Assembly: GCA_963920665.1 (NCBI GenBank)
Contig: OY987265.1
Location: 33,733,001-33,797,000, forward strand
Reading direction: 5' to 3'
DNA: 64,000 bases
Source: Straminergon stramineum
Lineage: Eukaryota > Streptophyta > Bryopsida > Hypnales > Calliergonaceae
Position numbers and translations under genes: made by a program. Of this stretch, positions 12,671 to 25,056 are shown piece after piece (position 1 is the stretch's first letter; every line of letters begins with the position of its first letter). The notes below the pieces were generated by a model. It was not told where the DNA came from, did not search any database, and saw only the letters and a list, made by a program, of their open reading frames with translations.

Positions 12671-14559
12671 ATGAAACCAATAGTTGCACTGCTCAAAGCC
12701 ACAGTCATTAATCTTTCATATGTCATTTTTTGTTAAGATTTTTTGCCGTGTCCTCGTGAATGTGAAGAGCCATTGATGTTTTCTTTCATGGTTGAGGAAG
12801 AGTTGTACATATATTTCTATAAGCTTAGTGACTAGAGGTGAGAGAAGTTGACCCATGCTTAACCACATTTCCATAGCATTATGGTCTCAAAGACTAGAGA
12901 TGACATAAGCTGAGAGATTACCTTTGTGACACTGAAGCCATACCACATCAAACTAGCTGATTGGTTGTTTTAGGTCTGCACTTGCTATACTGTAGTTACA
13001 TATGAGTATGCAAAATTCAATTTTAATGTTATTGAAAAGTAGTAAGTAGCATGTTGGGATAATGCCTATTCCAGCTGTTGATTGCACCACAATTCTTATG
13101 AGCCGTTGCTGAGGAGTGGACAACCGAAATTGTTGTATCACATTCTGCAACTACTAGACAAGAAAGTGTTGTTGAAGAAAGTGGTGAAGAAAGGGATGCA
13201 CAAGGTCAACAACTCAAGTTGCTTGGGATTTCTTTTTCGCTACCACACTGCGAGAATCCTTGCTTGGAAGGAACGCATCCCAGAAGGACATCCTCATGGC
13301 TTTAGTGAAGCTGTCAACAATGTCCTTCATTGTGTTTTGTAGCCTGACATTGACCTTGACGAATCAAGGCACTTAGCTAAGCTTGCAAAGTAGTCTACAA
13401 AGTACTTCTGTGGACAAATTCATCCCGGATGTAGAAACAGTGGTAGTGCCGAAGACACTATGCAACATAGACTTGCTGCAACAAACTCACAAACAACATC
13501 ATAGTGACAGAGTGTGTTGTCCTTATTGTTGACAGCCAATCTCACCTGGCACATCATGAAAATGTAAAGACCAACGACCTTAGGGTCACTGCAAGAAACA
13601 ACGTCAACAATGTCCTTCTCTGAGGCCTTGCATGACTACAAAGTATAGAAGGGGAAGTCAAGAGCACAAGGCGTAGACATGACAAGATTCATGGATGGCT
13701 TTGTTGTTCTCATGTTCATAGCTTTTGAGCTTGTAGGCATCTTGAGAAGTGTGCCATTTTGGATGTGCTAGTAAATATTTTATATGCTATTTGTATGTGA
13801 GTTCTTGTATGTGCAAGCTATTCAAATTAGATAATTCTATAGTCTACTAGTTAGTGACAGTGAATTGTTGTGCTCTCCTCGGGTCTTAGAAGCTTAGAAT
13901 TGTCAATGGAGTGGTTCTCCCATTTCCCTAGGTAGAAACTTTCGTCGCTCATGGAATGAGCAAATTAGAATGTGGGTGTCACAAGCTAATGGACGCCAAT
14001 GTCACTTCCTAATCCTTTGCATCATTTTCTAATATTTCTTGTATTCTTTGATGTCAAGCAGGGACAGTGGGCTCATCCATCGATAATTTTTCTATTCTGG
14101 GCAACCTTGAAGGCGAAGTGATTTGGGCAAAGAAAAAAAAAGAGTATTCCTTCATTTTCATAGTCAATTGCATTACAAGTGACACTTTCTCTAAATTTGT
14201 CAAAGACTCTCTTTGAATTCATGCTGAACCCATTCTGCACAACAAGCTCTTTGGATTGTACTTTTCCTAGAAATTTTTGAAGCATGGACATGCTTGTTTC
14301 GGGTTGAAATCTCCAATGCCAAGTTGCTGCCCATTCCGGTCAATGTTGAAGTTCACGTAGTCAAACCTTATGATCTTCAGTCTTGCACAATTTTTCAACA
14401 ATTCTACTTCACCATCGAATTCCCAAGAAGCTAACAAAGAAGATCCTATGGTAACTACATGAATTCTCACAAGTGATTGTATACAATGCTTCTGGGAAAT
14501 TTTTGCACTTCTAGGACCACACTCCGCTTCTGCAATGATTCAAGTCGTTCTAGATTTTA

Positions 14560-15169
14560 CCCCTTGAGACCCAAGGCACAATTTAGACTCAAATTATGAA
14601 AAATGCCACAAAATAGGGCAATGGGAAAGTTATTATTACTATTATTATTCACAATTGAACCCTATATGTTTGTATTAGAGTACTTTGGGAATATGTGGAA
14701 AAAATTTTAGAAACTCTAACCACATGGATTGAAAGCTTATAATGTTTGAATTTAGAAGAAAAAGGTTTTCTTTGACCTTGCTTGATAGGGCCAGTAGTCT
14801 TTAACTCCTAGACTAAGATTTTTACAATACACATTGTTATTTTGGGGGGCATTTGCATTTAAATCCTCCTAGAGCTACATTTTACTATACACATTGTCAT
14901 TTTTTAAAACATTTGCATCATGTATCATGTAAGTTACATACTTGCCAAATTTCAAAACTAGAAGAGGTCAGGTGAACATGTTGCCCGAAGCTAACTGAGC
15001 TGCCTGAAAAGTTCAGGACAATTCACACTCGATTAGAAGAAAATATATATTTCCAATCAGGGGTTTCAGTTCACACATCGTGTCCAAATTTGAAGAACAT
15101 CTCACCAAAATTGACTTCTTAGGAACCTAACCAGATTTTCAACTGTCCTCTAGGCAAAGAGCACCCAAT
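14560..15169 (-). mobile_element. TTAA-type element spanning the inner edge of the right U2 arm
   Basis: Starts CCCCTTGAGACC after TTTA. In reverse orientation it shares a long subterminal region with the element at 58998-59579, including the words TAGGTTCCTA and CTGAAAAGTTCAGG. Its last about 45 bp (15125-15169) belong to the inverted-repeat arm and are therefore copied at 11187-11231. Its outer end is degraded. Confidence 0.5.
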
Positions 15170-16745
15170 GACATCTAATTCTATAGAGCATAATCATTTT
15201 CAGCTATAAATGTAGGTAGACAATAGAGAGTTCATTTTTTTGGACCTAAAACGATACATTGTCTACAATCCAGCTACATTTATGTTTTTGAATCAATTCC
15301 TGACGTAGAAAGGGACACCATTTGGTATAGGGACGCCATTGGATGAACAAACCTAGCAGATTCATCCTCAGAGCATCCTTAGTCCGCCCTCTATGGCCGC
15401 ACTGCAATGGCAAGTCCTACTTGGTTTATAGAAACGTGACAAAAACTTGACCCAATGCAAACAACACCTTCCACGTTACCTTCACGGGCTCGGCATTTCC
15501 GGGCTCTCGCACGGTTCTTTGCTGTGCCCTCCAAACTCCTCTGCACTCATTGGTCAACAACAATAATTGTGACCATTGAGGGTAGATTCGAGATTGTACA
15601 GGTGCAGGAGTTGCTACAAACGTTTTCTACCACCGCCATCACTTCAAGAGTTCTACGCACTTCAAACTTCAAGACCACCCTACCAATATTCCGATCCCAA
15701 CCACGGCTCACCATCTCCAAAGATGAGCGAATGTGAAGTAACCAATCTCCCGGTCATTCAATCACGGCTGAAAATTGATCAACAATGGTATGGCGGTGGT
15801 GGCTAGCTGTGGACCCCCTGGGATTCGATGTTAGCTTTGCAAGATTGTATCAACACCTACAATAAGTGTGGATCGTATACAGGCAGGTTGCTTGCGATCG
15901 ATCATCTATACTCGTTGGTGTTGAATGTCGCTATGTGCAAAATGTGTGTACTAGCTAGTTTAAACTATGATTGATCCTCTTCAATCCTCCCGCACTGTCA
16001 CCAACTCGTCTGCGCCGTTTACGGTTTCAGGTACCGTTGTGGGGTTGAGGCACTTGCACCGCGAAGAGACACAGTAAAAAAAAGTGGATGCGAAAGCCAA
16101 CGGCATGTACCGTTGCAGTGGCCAGTTACTGGGGGAGCACTGAGGACGCTCTCAGATATTGGAATCAAGTGCGGTGCCGCATCACAATTGCCATGTCTGA
16201 GTCCCTCTCATGAATCCCTGTGTTGGAAAAACACACACCAAACTTAGGACTCGGTACCAGAATTCACCTGACATCATTGCGGATAACCTCAACAGGTCCT
16301 AAAGTCGTTCCATCAGAAACTTGTTTCCTTCGCTCGTCAATTGGTCCACCCAATATATCGTTTTGCTGCAACACTCAGAAATCCACATCCCAAATGCAAA
16401 TCCTTCCATTGTTAAAAAACGAGTCCCCTCACAGCTTTCCCAGAATAGTCCCATGGAAACGTGAATGCACTCTGTTCGTACATTACATTACAATGCCAGA
16501 CATTCATGAGAAGTCCAGAGCATACTAATCCTTGAGAGTGGAAATTCACAATCGCATTTTGAGTCTCACAGCTGTGAATAGCAAAGCAGTTCATCAGCAT
16601 GCGAGTGTTATCTGTACTTGCTGGAGCATATCAGTTGATATTTCAGTCTTGCTTCAAATGTTTTAAAATTACTTCCTGTCACTTGGTGCTTCGAAATGCT
16701 GTTTAGGGTTTCGTTTGGTTCCCCTCCTGGTGGGGAGAGGGGGGG

Positions 16746-16938
16746 AGGGCTGCGCCAGCCAAGGAGGTAGTGCAATACCAAGGCGACGCGCGCGGGGCTG
16801 GGCAGCAAGCTGCCAGGTGGCCCCGCTCCCAAGAAAAATTAGATTAATATCATGGGGATCGATGACCCCCGTATCAGATATTAAACTGATAAGAACAGAT
16901 ACTACACTTGATCTTAGCCAAAAGGCCGAGAAAGGTAT
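16746..16938 (-). ncRNA. U2: U2 spliceosomal snRNA, inverted copy
   Basis: Identical, as far as I compared, to the copy at 9418-9610 and transcribed toward it. GTAGTA is at 16900-16905 and the Sm site at 16833-16840 on the minus strand. The promoter region is also identical, including the USE-like element at 16998-17008, so both copies should be equally active if the duplication is real. Confidence 0.95.
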
Positions 16939-16997
16939 GCTTCTCTCTTCTCTCCCTGGTCCTCTTGTACCCAAAATCGGTCTCCATCTCCGACAAA

Positions 16998-17008
16998 ACG
17001 TATGGGAC
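16998..17008 (-). promoter_or_regulatory. USE-like element of the inverted U2 copy
   Basis: Minus-strand GTCCCATACGT, 60-70 bp upstream of the second U2 start; exact mirror of 9348-9358. Confidence 0.5.
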
Positions 17009-17889
17009 AAACCCGCCTCTTACTTCCATCGGCAAAGATAGGATTCCGCGGAAGGATTGCCCCTTCTCAGGCCGTCTTGCTAGGATTCGGCTGAAAGTTA
17101 GAGTCTGACATGGTAACCGGAGAGACACCAAAACTTCGTTTCGTTTCAACAATGTTGGTCAAGTTCCGGCTAGTTTCGGGTCTAATTCTCTGGAGTACAA
17201 ATGAATGGGGTCCAAACATTGGCATGACTTACGATACGAGAGAAACATAGAGCCTGTCTGGAAATGAGAAAGAGACTGCCAGCTCCAAGAACTCAAGACA
17301 AACTTCGTGCACTACTGTTCCAGGTGTTGATTGAGAAATACTGTAGAAAAACATTTTCTTAGAATGGGTATGCTATCTGTCTCAGAACTGGCCTTAAGGA
17401 CCTGATCAGATCAACCGTAAGAAATAATCGACAAAAGACGGACATGCACCGATTCAACAAAATGAAAATAATTCCCAATCATGAAAATCCAAAAAGTACA
17501 ACAGGTTCAGAAGGACCTTGTCAGAGAGAGTCCCTTCCAAGTACTCGAAAGTCCACATTTCCATTCATTCCGTGACCACTAAACAAAGCTCTATCGATCG
17601 CTGATTATACTTGCACATCAACAAAGAATACGTCCGAGTCGTGATCTCGAAAATGTATACCGGAATAAAAACAAGTGCAAGTTTGTACCAGGGTGAAACA
17701 TCAATGCACCAAAGAGCGAGTCACGAGTGCTGCGAGAAAAAGCGAATGGATCATTCAGGACGTTCAAAATGCAAACCAGTAGATCCGGCAAGTTCAAGTT
17801 CAAGTTGTTCCTGAATTTCTAAATCACTTCTAATTCTGAAAGAAACGCATGGACGACCAGTTTGCTATGATAGTATAGATTGTGATCGA

Positions 17890-19524
17890 TTGCCCCTTCT
17901 CACCCATGGATAGCCGGGTCTTGAAACGATAACGGCATTTAGAGGACAGACAGAGTTCGAAAGAAGAGGGCCAGAATTATTACAGTAGACTACTATCTCT
18001 CCGATCCTGCAGTGAACGAACCTTGTAAATTTGTTAGGACACGTGACTCACAATTAGCAGAAATGTCCATATCTGCAAGGAATTGATCCGCGTGCAGAAT
18101 TTGGTTTTGCTTGCAATGAAGTTACAGCTTCTCAGAGGTTGAGCAGTAACGCGCTCTCCATCTGATGATGTGACCAGCAAGAATAAACTGAGCAATACTT
18201 CTGAATCCGAAAGGTAAGATTACTGATGAATGCCTTCATTTCTCACTGCTATTGAACGTAAACCCAATCGTGATTGAAATCTAACGAGGTAAGGAACCGA
18301 ATCTTGCTTCATTCTCAGCCAGGACTCCAAACCTCCGTGAACAAACAACCTCTTGAATGGATACAGATGGGAGTCCACGAGATCTGTTCGAATTCCATGT
18401 TTCCTACTGCCCGAAGTCTGTTGCTACGCATCAGCAGGGCCTTATCACTCTTTCGAATCGGGGAAAAATTAGTTTAGTGACAACAGCTGATGCACAAGAG
18501 CCCTAGCTCCGAAAACCATGATTAAACGCCCGGGACAGAAAACCTTAGGATAGCGCCAAGCAAATGACGTCAAATTACAAGCGATGACGTCGATTCCATG
18601 GCGACAAATTTCTTCAAATAATTTAAATCTCCGAAACAACGAATGCTGCGGAACCGTATCTCCTCACAAACGGACCACAATCAGCACCGAAACACAAAAT
18701 GCCCTGAAACCCTAAAACCCCAAGTGCTAACCACACTGGAACCAAGTCAGAAATAGTCTGTTTCCCACTGCTCTGAAAACAGGTTTGCTTCATGATACAC
18801 TCGCTGCACCGCTTCACTATTGCAATTCAGACAAGTCACCTGATCAGGCAAAGAAAATCTTTTCCGTTTCAGGGAAAGCTTTTACGACAGTTAAGAATCC
18901 CATCCCTCAACTACTTCCCAAATCTTGGTCGTTGGTTAAGGCGTGTGAATTTCCGTGTACGATCAAGGGTCACAAGGACACAACCGAGGATGAAGCGGCG
19001 GCAAAATCGTCAAGCCGGCTGAACTGCTGTAACTTACACACGTACCCATCTTCGAGAGAGCCAGTGCGAGACGCGCAACAAAATAAAAACAGTCCGACAG
19101 TAAAGAATGAAGGAGCAGTACCTCAAATCTTCAGTCTGCAGCTTTCAACTTCGCCATTCGTTCCTCTGCCAATTTGAAGCAGACGAAGACGGTGGTTATT
19201 GATGTGATGAGCCGCAATTGACGAATATCCCGAGGTGAATGCGCCCACTAGTCAAGTAGTCCAAATTGGACCTCGTGTTTTGTGTTACTTCTTGAGAGGA
19301 TGATGTTAAGAGTTTCTTTTATCCAATTATTTTTAAATTTTTGACCAACACATGCAATGCTCTTCACTGATTCTGGTGATGGCCAGAAAAAGTGGTACGA
19401 TCTCGAATTATTTTCACAAAATGATCAATCGAAGTGGTCATTTTGAAAGCATGAATCCTTGTTCTCTTCTAGGCGTTTCGTAAATTCAAACTTATTAGCT
19501 GAGTGGCGGGGAGAATCAATTATC
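17890..19524. other. Moderate-GC region upstream of CFAP97-like gene, no gene recognised
   Basis: GC content is like that of the gene islands, so this may hold untranslated exons or a gene I do not recognise. Open frames (for example 18785-19177, +) have no familiar motif and no convincing splice partners. An AAACCCTAAAACCCC run near 18707-18722 is telo-box-like. About 19260-19500 is presumed promoter/leader of the downstream gene. Confidence 0.4.
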
Positions 19525-21071
19525 ATGCCGGAGGGCGTCCGGGGCGCGGCAGCCGCGCAAGAAGTGGAGATTACGCGGCGCAAGTTCATGACGGAGAGCC
19601 TGTCGATGAAGCGGGAGCGCGAGCGGGAGTTGAAGCGACACCAGGAGCGCGTTCAAAACATGAAGCCGTGCGTGGACACCAAACCCAACTTCGTCCGCGC
19701 CGACTCCTTCGCCGTCAGACTCAACCGCCCGCCGGTCCGATCCCGCATAGACAAAGGTACCACTGCTCCTCACGCATTTTTCCTGTGTTTCACAAAATTT
19801 CCATTGCGTTCTTGATTACCTTACACTGCGTTTTTCCGATTCTCTTCTGAAATACTCTGTACTTAAGATGTGAGTACACATACAATGATTGAGAAACGTT
19901 AAAATAACTTTCATCCCACTGCTCTGTAGCCATTGTTTCTCGTTCTCACAAAATTTCCGCTGCGTTTTTATTTCCTTACATTGCGTTTTTTAGATACCGA
20001 TCCGATTCGAACACTCTGTTCGTAAGCTGTTAGTACACATACGAAGATTGAAAAACGACATCAAACGTTCAAATTGTTAGAGATGAATACTTAAGAGTAT
20101 TCCATTTTCCCGTAACGGAATAGTTCTCAAGGATATTTAATCGCTTGTAAAGGGGATATGATCGGTACTGTAGCAATCATCTCAGTGTCGTATCGGTGCG
20201 TGAAGATTGAGGCTGCGATGGCAGTCTTTCTGTTCCTGAACTCATCACACCTACGTAGAATTAATGTTTATAGATAAGATTCGGCACAACTCATCTCACA
20301 CCTGCATTGCATTAATTTTTCGACTGCACTCCATGCAGATAAGCTTCGGCAGATTGAGAAACAGAATTACCGGCTTCTGATGAAGCTGCGCTCGATTCAC
20401 AAGAATTATTCTCTGTACATGCCGAAGAAGCACATGTATCTTCTGAAAGGAGAAGCGTGCAAGTGAGTCAATGAATCCCTTCTTCACGTGAGATGATGCA
20501 TTAGCTGTAGAAAATAGCCCACATATCCTTGAAGATGAAGCTGCTGTTGGATCCTTATCTCACTTGGGAGACGAAATCATCGTAAATTATCTCGATAGTT
20601 TAGTAAGGTGGGGATCGTAGAATGTGTTGAATGGCTGAATTTCAAGAAATCGGCACAATTCTATTTCCCTGTCCGGAACCACCGATCCATACCAGTACTA
20701 GCCCTAAAGTATTGCCCAGTTGAAAGTCGCATTTCTGATCCTCTGAAACACACGAATGTGACCATTTAATTGTGGTCTCTGCAATTGAACTCAGTCCACT
20801 GACAGAAGCTTGATGAGATTCTGTGCAATTAAAGCCATATCTCCCCTGTCATGTCTGATGTAAGTTAAGTCTTGTGGTAGCTCATGAAACTAATTAATTT
20901 GCTTATTCGTTCCCCACCTGCAGTCTAAGCAAGCCGGGCAAGAAGAAGGTGAAATGTGACGAGCCGACGAAGAATACTACGGTGGAGACAACCAGATCTT
21001 ACGACAACCATTTTGCAGTGGATGAGGAAATGGCCAGTCGAGTTGCTGCCATGGATCTGCGGCACAAGTAA
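19525..21071 (+). CDS. CFAP97/hemingway-like ciliary protein (three exons)
   Basis: Three GT-AG exons, 19525-19756, 20339-20462 and 20924-21071, join in phase to 167 residues. The start MPEGVRG is preferred because upstream codons in the frame look like leader sequence. Residues about 20-60 are strongly basic and helical (SLSMKRERERELKRHQERVQ). At about 79-100 is the family's signature helix, here LRQIEKQNYRLLMKLRSIHKN, which corresponds to the R-x-I-E-x-x-N-x-x-L-L-x-K-[LM] block of CFAP97 and Drosophila hemingway, proteins of axonemes and basal bodies. The C-terminus is lysine-rich, then polar. In plants such a gene is expected only where motile sperm persist, so it should be expressed mainly in antheridia; that is inference. 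Family assignment rests on one motif plus size, so it is moderately sure. Confidence 0.72.
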
Positions 21072-22610
21072 CTAGCTTCAGACTTGCTCATGGTTGCTGA
21101 TTTTGGACCTCTCAATCGGCGTTGCTGATTTTCTTTCAAATCACTAGCGAGACTTCATTCTTGCAAGGGAATGGTAAATCATTGTTTGAAACCTTCCAGA
21201 ATATTGCGGAATGAAGCATATGGTAGAACCACCCATTACCAACCACTTAAGCATTTTGTGCATGATCTAGAGCAGTAGAAGGCAATGTTAATTTTCTACC
21301 TAGTAGAAAGATAGAAATCAGGGGGATTGCAAATTTTTTGGTAATTTATGTCTTGAATTGGAATTACTATGAGTTTTGGAAGTCAAAAGTTGATTTGGAC
21401 TCATACCCACCACATAGAGTCTTCCACAATTGTTCATTCAAAGACTACTTTGGCTCTCAAAACCAAGAACTGATGGTTAAAAATTAGTCATAGTTTCTTT
21501 TGAATTTCCTAGTACCTATAGATTGTCCAAGGGGGCATGGTTGGGAATAAGTGGTTCTACTATACATGGATTTTAGATGAGAGGCAATTTTTAGATATAT
21601 TCTATATGTAAATTTGGCCAATCACATGGGATTTTGAGGATTACATTATTTTTTTAGCATAATTGTTCTACCAATTTTCCATAATTAAGAAATTTAACAT
21701 TTTAACTTGAATTATAACTCTTAAATCAATGATAAACATGTTGGAAGTGAATGACAAAAACAACTACTTCAAAGACCTACTACATACATAAAAACACAAG
21801 GAGTCACGAAGGTGATGAAAGTTATTAAAAAAATTCTTAAGAAAATATCTAATGATATATTTCTCTTTTGCAATGGAATTGCTAAACTACTATAAAATCT
21901 TTGAAAAATATCACTTGATTTTGTATAAATATATGCATATTTGAATGACTAAATGAGTATTCATCAACATTTTGCGTGCTTCAACCTAGAATGTGGATGT
22001 AAAGAGCTTTATGACTCCTACAAGGATGACTACCCCTAAGAAACGGAATACAAAATTTGATATATAGTTAGGAACAAAACTTAGTACAATTTGTATACAT
22101 TCATCTTCAACACACAATCATCAACAATTCATAGGCTCTTCTTGAGATTTGAAAATTAGACATGATAGTAGATAAACTTGTACAATTGTATGCAAAGTTG
22201 TACATTACATTAATAGAGAGAAAATATGCAATGAAGACAAATGAGAAATTGCTTGTAGATATTCCATTTTGTTCAAGTTCATTACAAATCCTTTAGTTAT
22301 TGGTTTGTAGCCCTTATTTTTCAACTCAACAACAATTCTTCTTGGCATGCTCTTGTAAGTGCTATGCAATCTTCTTCATTGACATTAAACATACAAGCTC
22401 TCCCAATTCTAGAATTCCTTTTGGAGGTGTTATAAATTTGTTCAAGCTCTATTTGAAAAGTGACCCAAAATGTTAAAAAAGATTCAAATCTAGAAATTGT
22501 GCAAGACATTGAAGAAACTAAAATGGTTGTGATGCCAACCATTTTTGCACAATCTTGCTTAAATGCTTCGAATTGTTATCTTGTTGAAAGACCAATCTCT
22601 TTGCATAGTT
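21072..22610. other. AT-rich intergenic DNA, nothing recognised
   Basis: After the CFAP97-like stop the sequence becomes AT-rich within about 150 bp. No coding frame of note, RNA gene or complete element was found. Confidence 0.6.
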
Positions 22611-23148
22611 GCTAATATGTGAGCCTAGGATCTTGAGCCCATGAGCTTAGGAGCCTAGGCTCCTATGTTATTAGTACCTATATTATAGATACCTTCCATA
22701 GTTATAGGATGTTTATAATTATAAGTGTCTATATTGTAGGTACCTATGTTATAAGCAACTTCCTTGATTATAGAATGTTCGTATTTTAGGTGTCTATGTT
22801 GTAGATATCTATATTATAAGCACCTTCTATTGTTATAGGATGTTTATATTATAGGTGTCTATATTATAAGTATTTATGTTATGAGCACCTTCCATGGTTA
22901 TAGGATGTTTATATAATAAGTGCCTAATTATATAATGGGTGCCTATGTTTTAGGTACCTATGTTATAGGCTCCTTCCATAGTTATAGTATATTTATATTA
23001 TAGGTATCTATGTTGCAAGCACCTTACATAGTTATAGGGTACTCATATTATAAGTATGTATGTTATAAACACCTTCTACAGTTGTAGAATATCTACTTAT
23101 ACCTAGGCTCAAGGCTCATAGGCTTACATTCTAGGCTCATATGCTAGC
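22611..23148. mobile_element. Inverted-end element with internal minisatellite (copy 1)
   Basis: The left end GCTAATATGTGAGCCTAGGA and the right end (TCTAGGCTCATATGCTAGC) are inverted copies of each other, and further inverted similarity (TTGAGCC) continues inward. Between them lie seven degenerate direct repeats anchored on CACCTTCCATAGTTATAGG (anchors near 22691, 22758, 22822, 22887, 22971, 23021 and 23071; spacing 50-84 bp, typically about 65). A second element with the same ends lies at 57598-58281. No coding capacity. Confidence 0.75.
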
Positions 23149-24094
23149 ATCATTGAATCTCCTTAGATCCAAATGTAACTTTGTACATATACACTACCAC
23201 AAAAAAATTACAAAATAAACTTATACAAATGTTGGCCTATCCATCCTACCTTCAATTCTATACCATTTTCCTAGCCCTAAAGCTATCATATATCCCCAAA
23301 TCACCATCAATCATCCCCCATGTGCTTCACGAGTTGATGGACATATTATGGTCCAACATGTTCTTCATTTCTAATTCAATACCATGACCTACCATCTAGA
23401 TTAAACCTATTTTGATAGTGAGGTCAAACACTAATTTACCTCTTTCAAAACAAAGTTGTTTTGGTATCTAAGATGTTGTTCTAAGTTGACCTTCAATAAC
23501 AAGAGTGATACAACACCTCTTTTCTTAGTCTATAGGAAGCTTTTAGGACTCCCTCTTCTTTGTCTTTCAATCAAGCAATCTTGCTTCCTATATATTTTTT
23601 GAGATGTGCTACAAAACATAAATTGGCTCGTGCCTATAGAAGTGACAACTTTTCATGTACACACTACTCCCAAGCTTGCATGAAAGATGTTTTTTTTTTT
23701 CTCTTGTAACAACAGTCAAAGGCATACGGTCCTAACCACATAGAAGAGATATACAATCAGAACAGAGTTTAAATGGAGATCGTAGAAGAGATGCATTGAA
23801 GTTCGTAGAATGGCAGAAGAAGATGGCAAATAGAACTAAGTAGAGGAGCCCCAATGGACTTGACTTTTTAAATTTAAAACCCCTAATTTCTTTTCATTTT
23901 TTTGTTTTACATTTATGAACTTGATTGCTTGGATTCATGCTTTCATCATGTAATCCCTATGTTTATGACTTAAATTAGTTGGAAACGGGTGTCGAATTTG
24001 GGTTTGCTATAATGTACTCGGTTCGTTCCCAACTGTACTCTACCTTGTTTGAAAATTGAAAATAAAATCCCTGCTATGATAAATCCCCGCTCCC
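23149..24094. other. AT-rich intergenic DNA before the CLU island
   Basis: No gene or complete repeat recognised. GC content rises sharply near 24070, where homology to the region beyond the other CLU copy begins. Confidence 0.55.
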
Positions 24095-25056
24095 TCCCAC
24101 CGTACGATCAATCTGGATAAGGCCCTCACGAACGGAAGGATACAAATGCCCCACTCTTCACCCCTGATGCCCCTCTCCAGCACGGTACCTTCCTAGTCAG
24201 GGTATCAGCATCCACCCCCCGGTTCCCTTGGGCACGAGCTCCCAGTGGTACCGACCGCATTACAGGGGTCTAGGGTTTTGAGACCTTCCCCACCACAGAA
24301 AGGCAAACACGCATTCCCTCTGTTGCCAGGGTTCGCATTGCCGCAGCCATTGCCGTGGATTCTCTCAGGAACGTCGTAAAATTGTCGCCCGCGGCCTTGG
24401 TTCCTTGTGCGCATCCTCCCCTGGCCTCATTTAGGCTCAATTCTGCGAATTTTGTGGTTCTGGAGGTGCATTCTAATTCGTATTTCGAAGAGCCTTTTGC
24501 ACTCGGAGTTGTGGTGGAGTGTAAGGAATTTAATTCGTTTTTTCTCTCTGATGATTGACAGCATTGCGAGTGTGAAAATTTTCCAGCTTTGCGTGGAGTG
24601 AGTGTGGTGACATAGCAGCTGCAGAGCTAATTTCGGACAGGGTTGATTCGGTTTCGAGGTAATTGAATCGCTGTATCAACACCTTATCGTAAAGATTGGT
24701 TGAAAATAGTGTCGTCTTTCGAATGTTTCGACCGAGAGATTCCTCTCCTGTGAATGACACAGGGAACTGAGGCAAAGTGGGATTCACTCGCTTTATTAGG
24801 CCTGGAGTTCGCCAATGTGAATCTTTAATCATATTTGGAAGAGGTAGAGAGGTTCTTGTCAAACAGCCCTTGCGCAATCGATACTTTTGAGGTTTTATTT
24901 AAGGGAAAGCTTCCATGCAGACTTGCGGCTTCTCTTATCATGGGAAATCGTAGTGAATATAGTCAGCAATATTGCGGCACAGGGGCTGAGGTTTACCATT
25001 TTCACACAATTTCCTGTTGCCCGTAGTCTAGAAAGCGTTTGAGCAGAGAATTTTCA
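24095..25056 (+). promoter_or_regulatory. CLU leader/promoter region, diverged homologue of 51648-52972
   Basis: In reverse orientation this block aligns with the DNA beyond the other CLU copy: the words GATCAATCTGGATAAGG, the CTAGGGTTTTGAGACC box and the CAACACCTTATCGTAAAG stretch all have counterparts. Similarity is clear but far below that of the adjoining perfect arm. A conserved 5' untranslated exon near 24260-24560 is likely, because that part is best preserved between the two sides. Open frames here are not conserved as protein. Confidence 0.6.
24271..24278 (-). promoter_or_regulatory. Telo-box in CLU leader
   Basis: Minus-strand AAACCCTA, in the context AAAACCCTAGACCCC. It is retained in the diverged partner region at 52812-52819. 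Telo-boxes are frequent near transcription starts of plant housekeeping genes. Confidence 0.5.

Larger units (their letters stand above)
11232..15124. other. AT-rich spacer between the U2 palindrome arms
   Basis: 3.9 kb without a recognisable gene. It contains the left end of a Stowaway-like element (11289), the left end of a TTAA-type element (11647), a 63-bp tandem duplication (12545-12670) and a TTAA-type element that crosses into the right arm (14560-15169). Between 13100 and 13750 the composition is less AT-rich, but all frames are interrupted and I recognise no protein there. Confidence 0.7.
15125..17889 (-). repeat. Right arm of 2.77-kb inverted repeat carrying U2 snRNA
   Basis: Mirror image of 8467-11231 (positions sum to 26356). 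It keeps the U2 gene, its promoter and all flanking non-coding DNA unchanged. The inner edge lies inside a dispersed TTAA-type element; the outer edge at 17889/17890 is abrupt. No protein gene recognised inside. Confidence 0.95.

Noticed and set aside
12953..13342. Possible retrotransposon or gene remnant in the U2 palindrome spacer
   Set aside because: Frames are interrupted and no reverse transcriptase, integrase or other signature is visible.
19135..19185. Minus-strand frame ending LAEERMAKLKAAD before a stop, resembling a coiled-coil C-terminus
   Set aside because: Too short and without convincing upstream exons; could be chance.
22611..23148. CRISPR-like appearance of regularly spaced repeats
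   Set aside because: Units are degenerate, contiguous and 50-84 bp long without distinct spacers, in a eukaryotic genome; it is a minisatellite between inverted ends.
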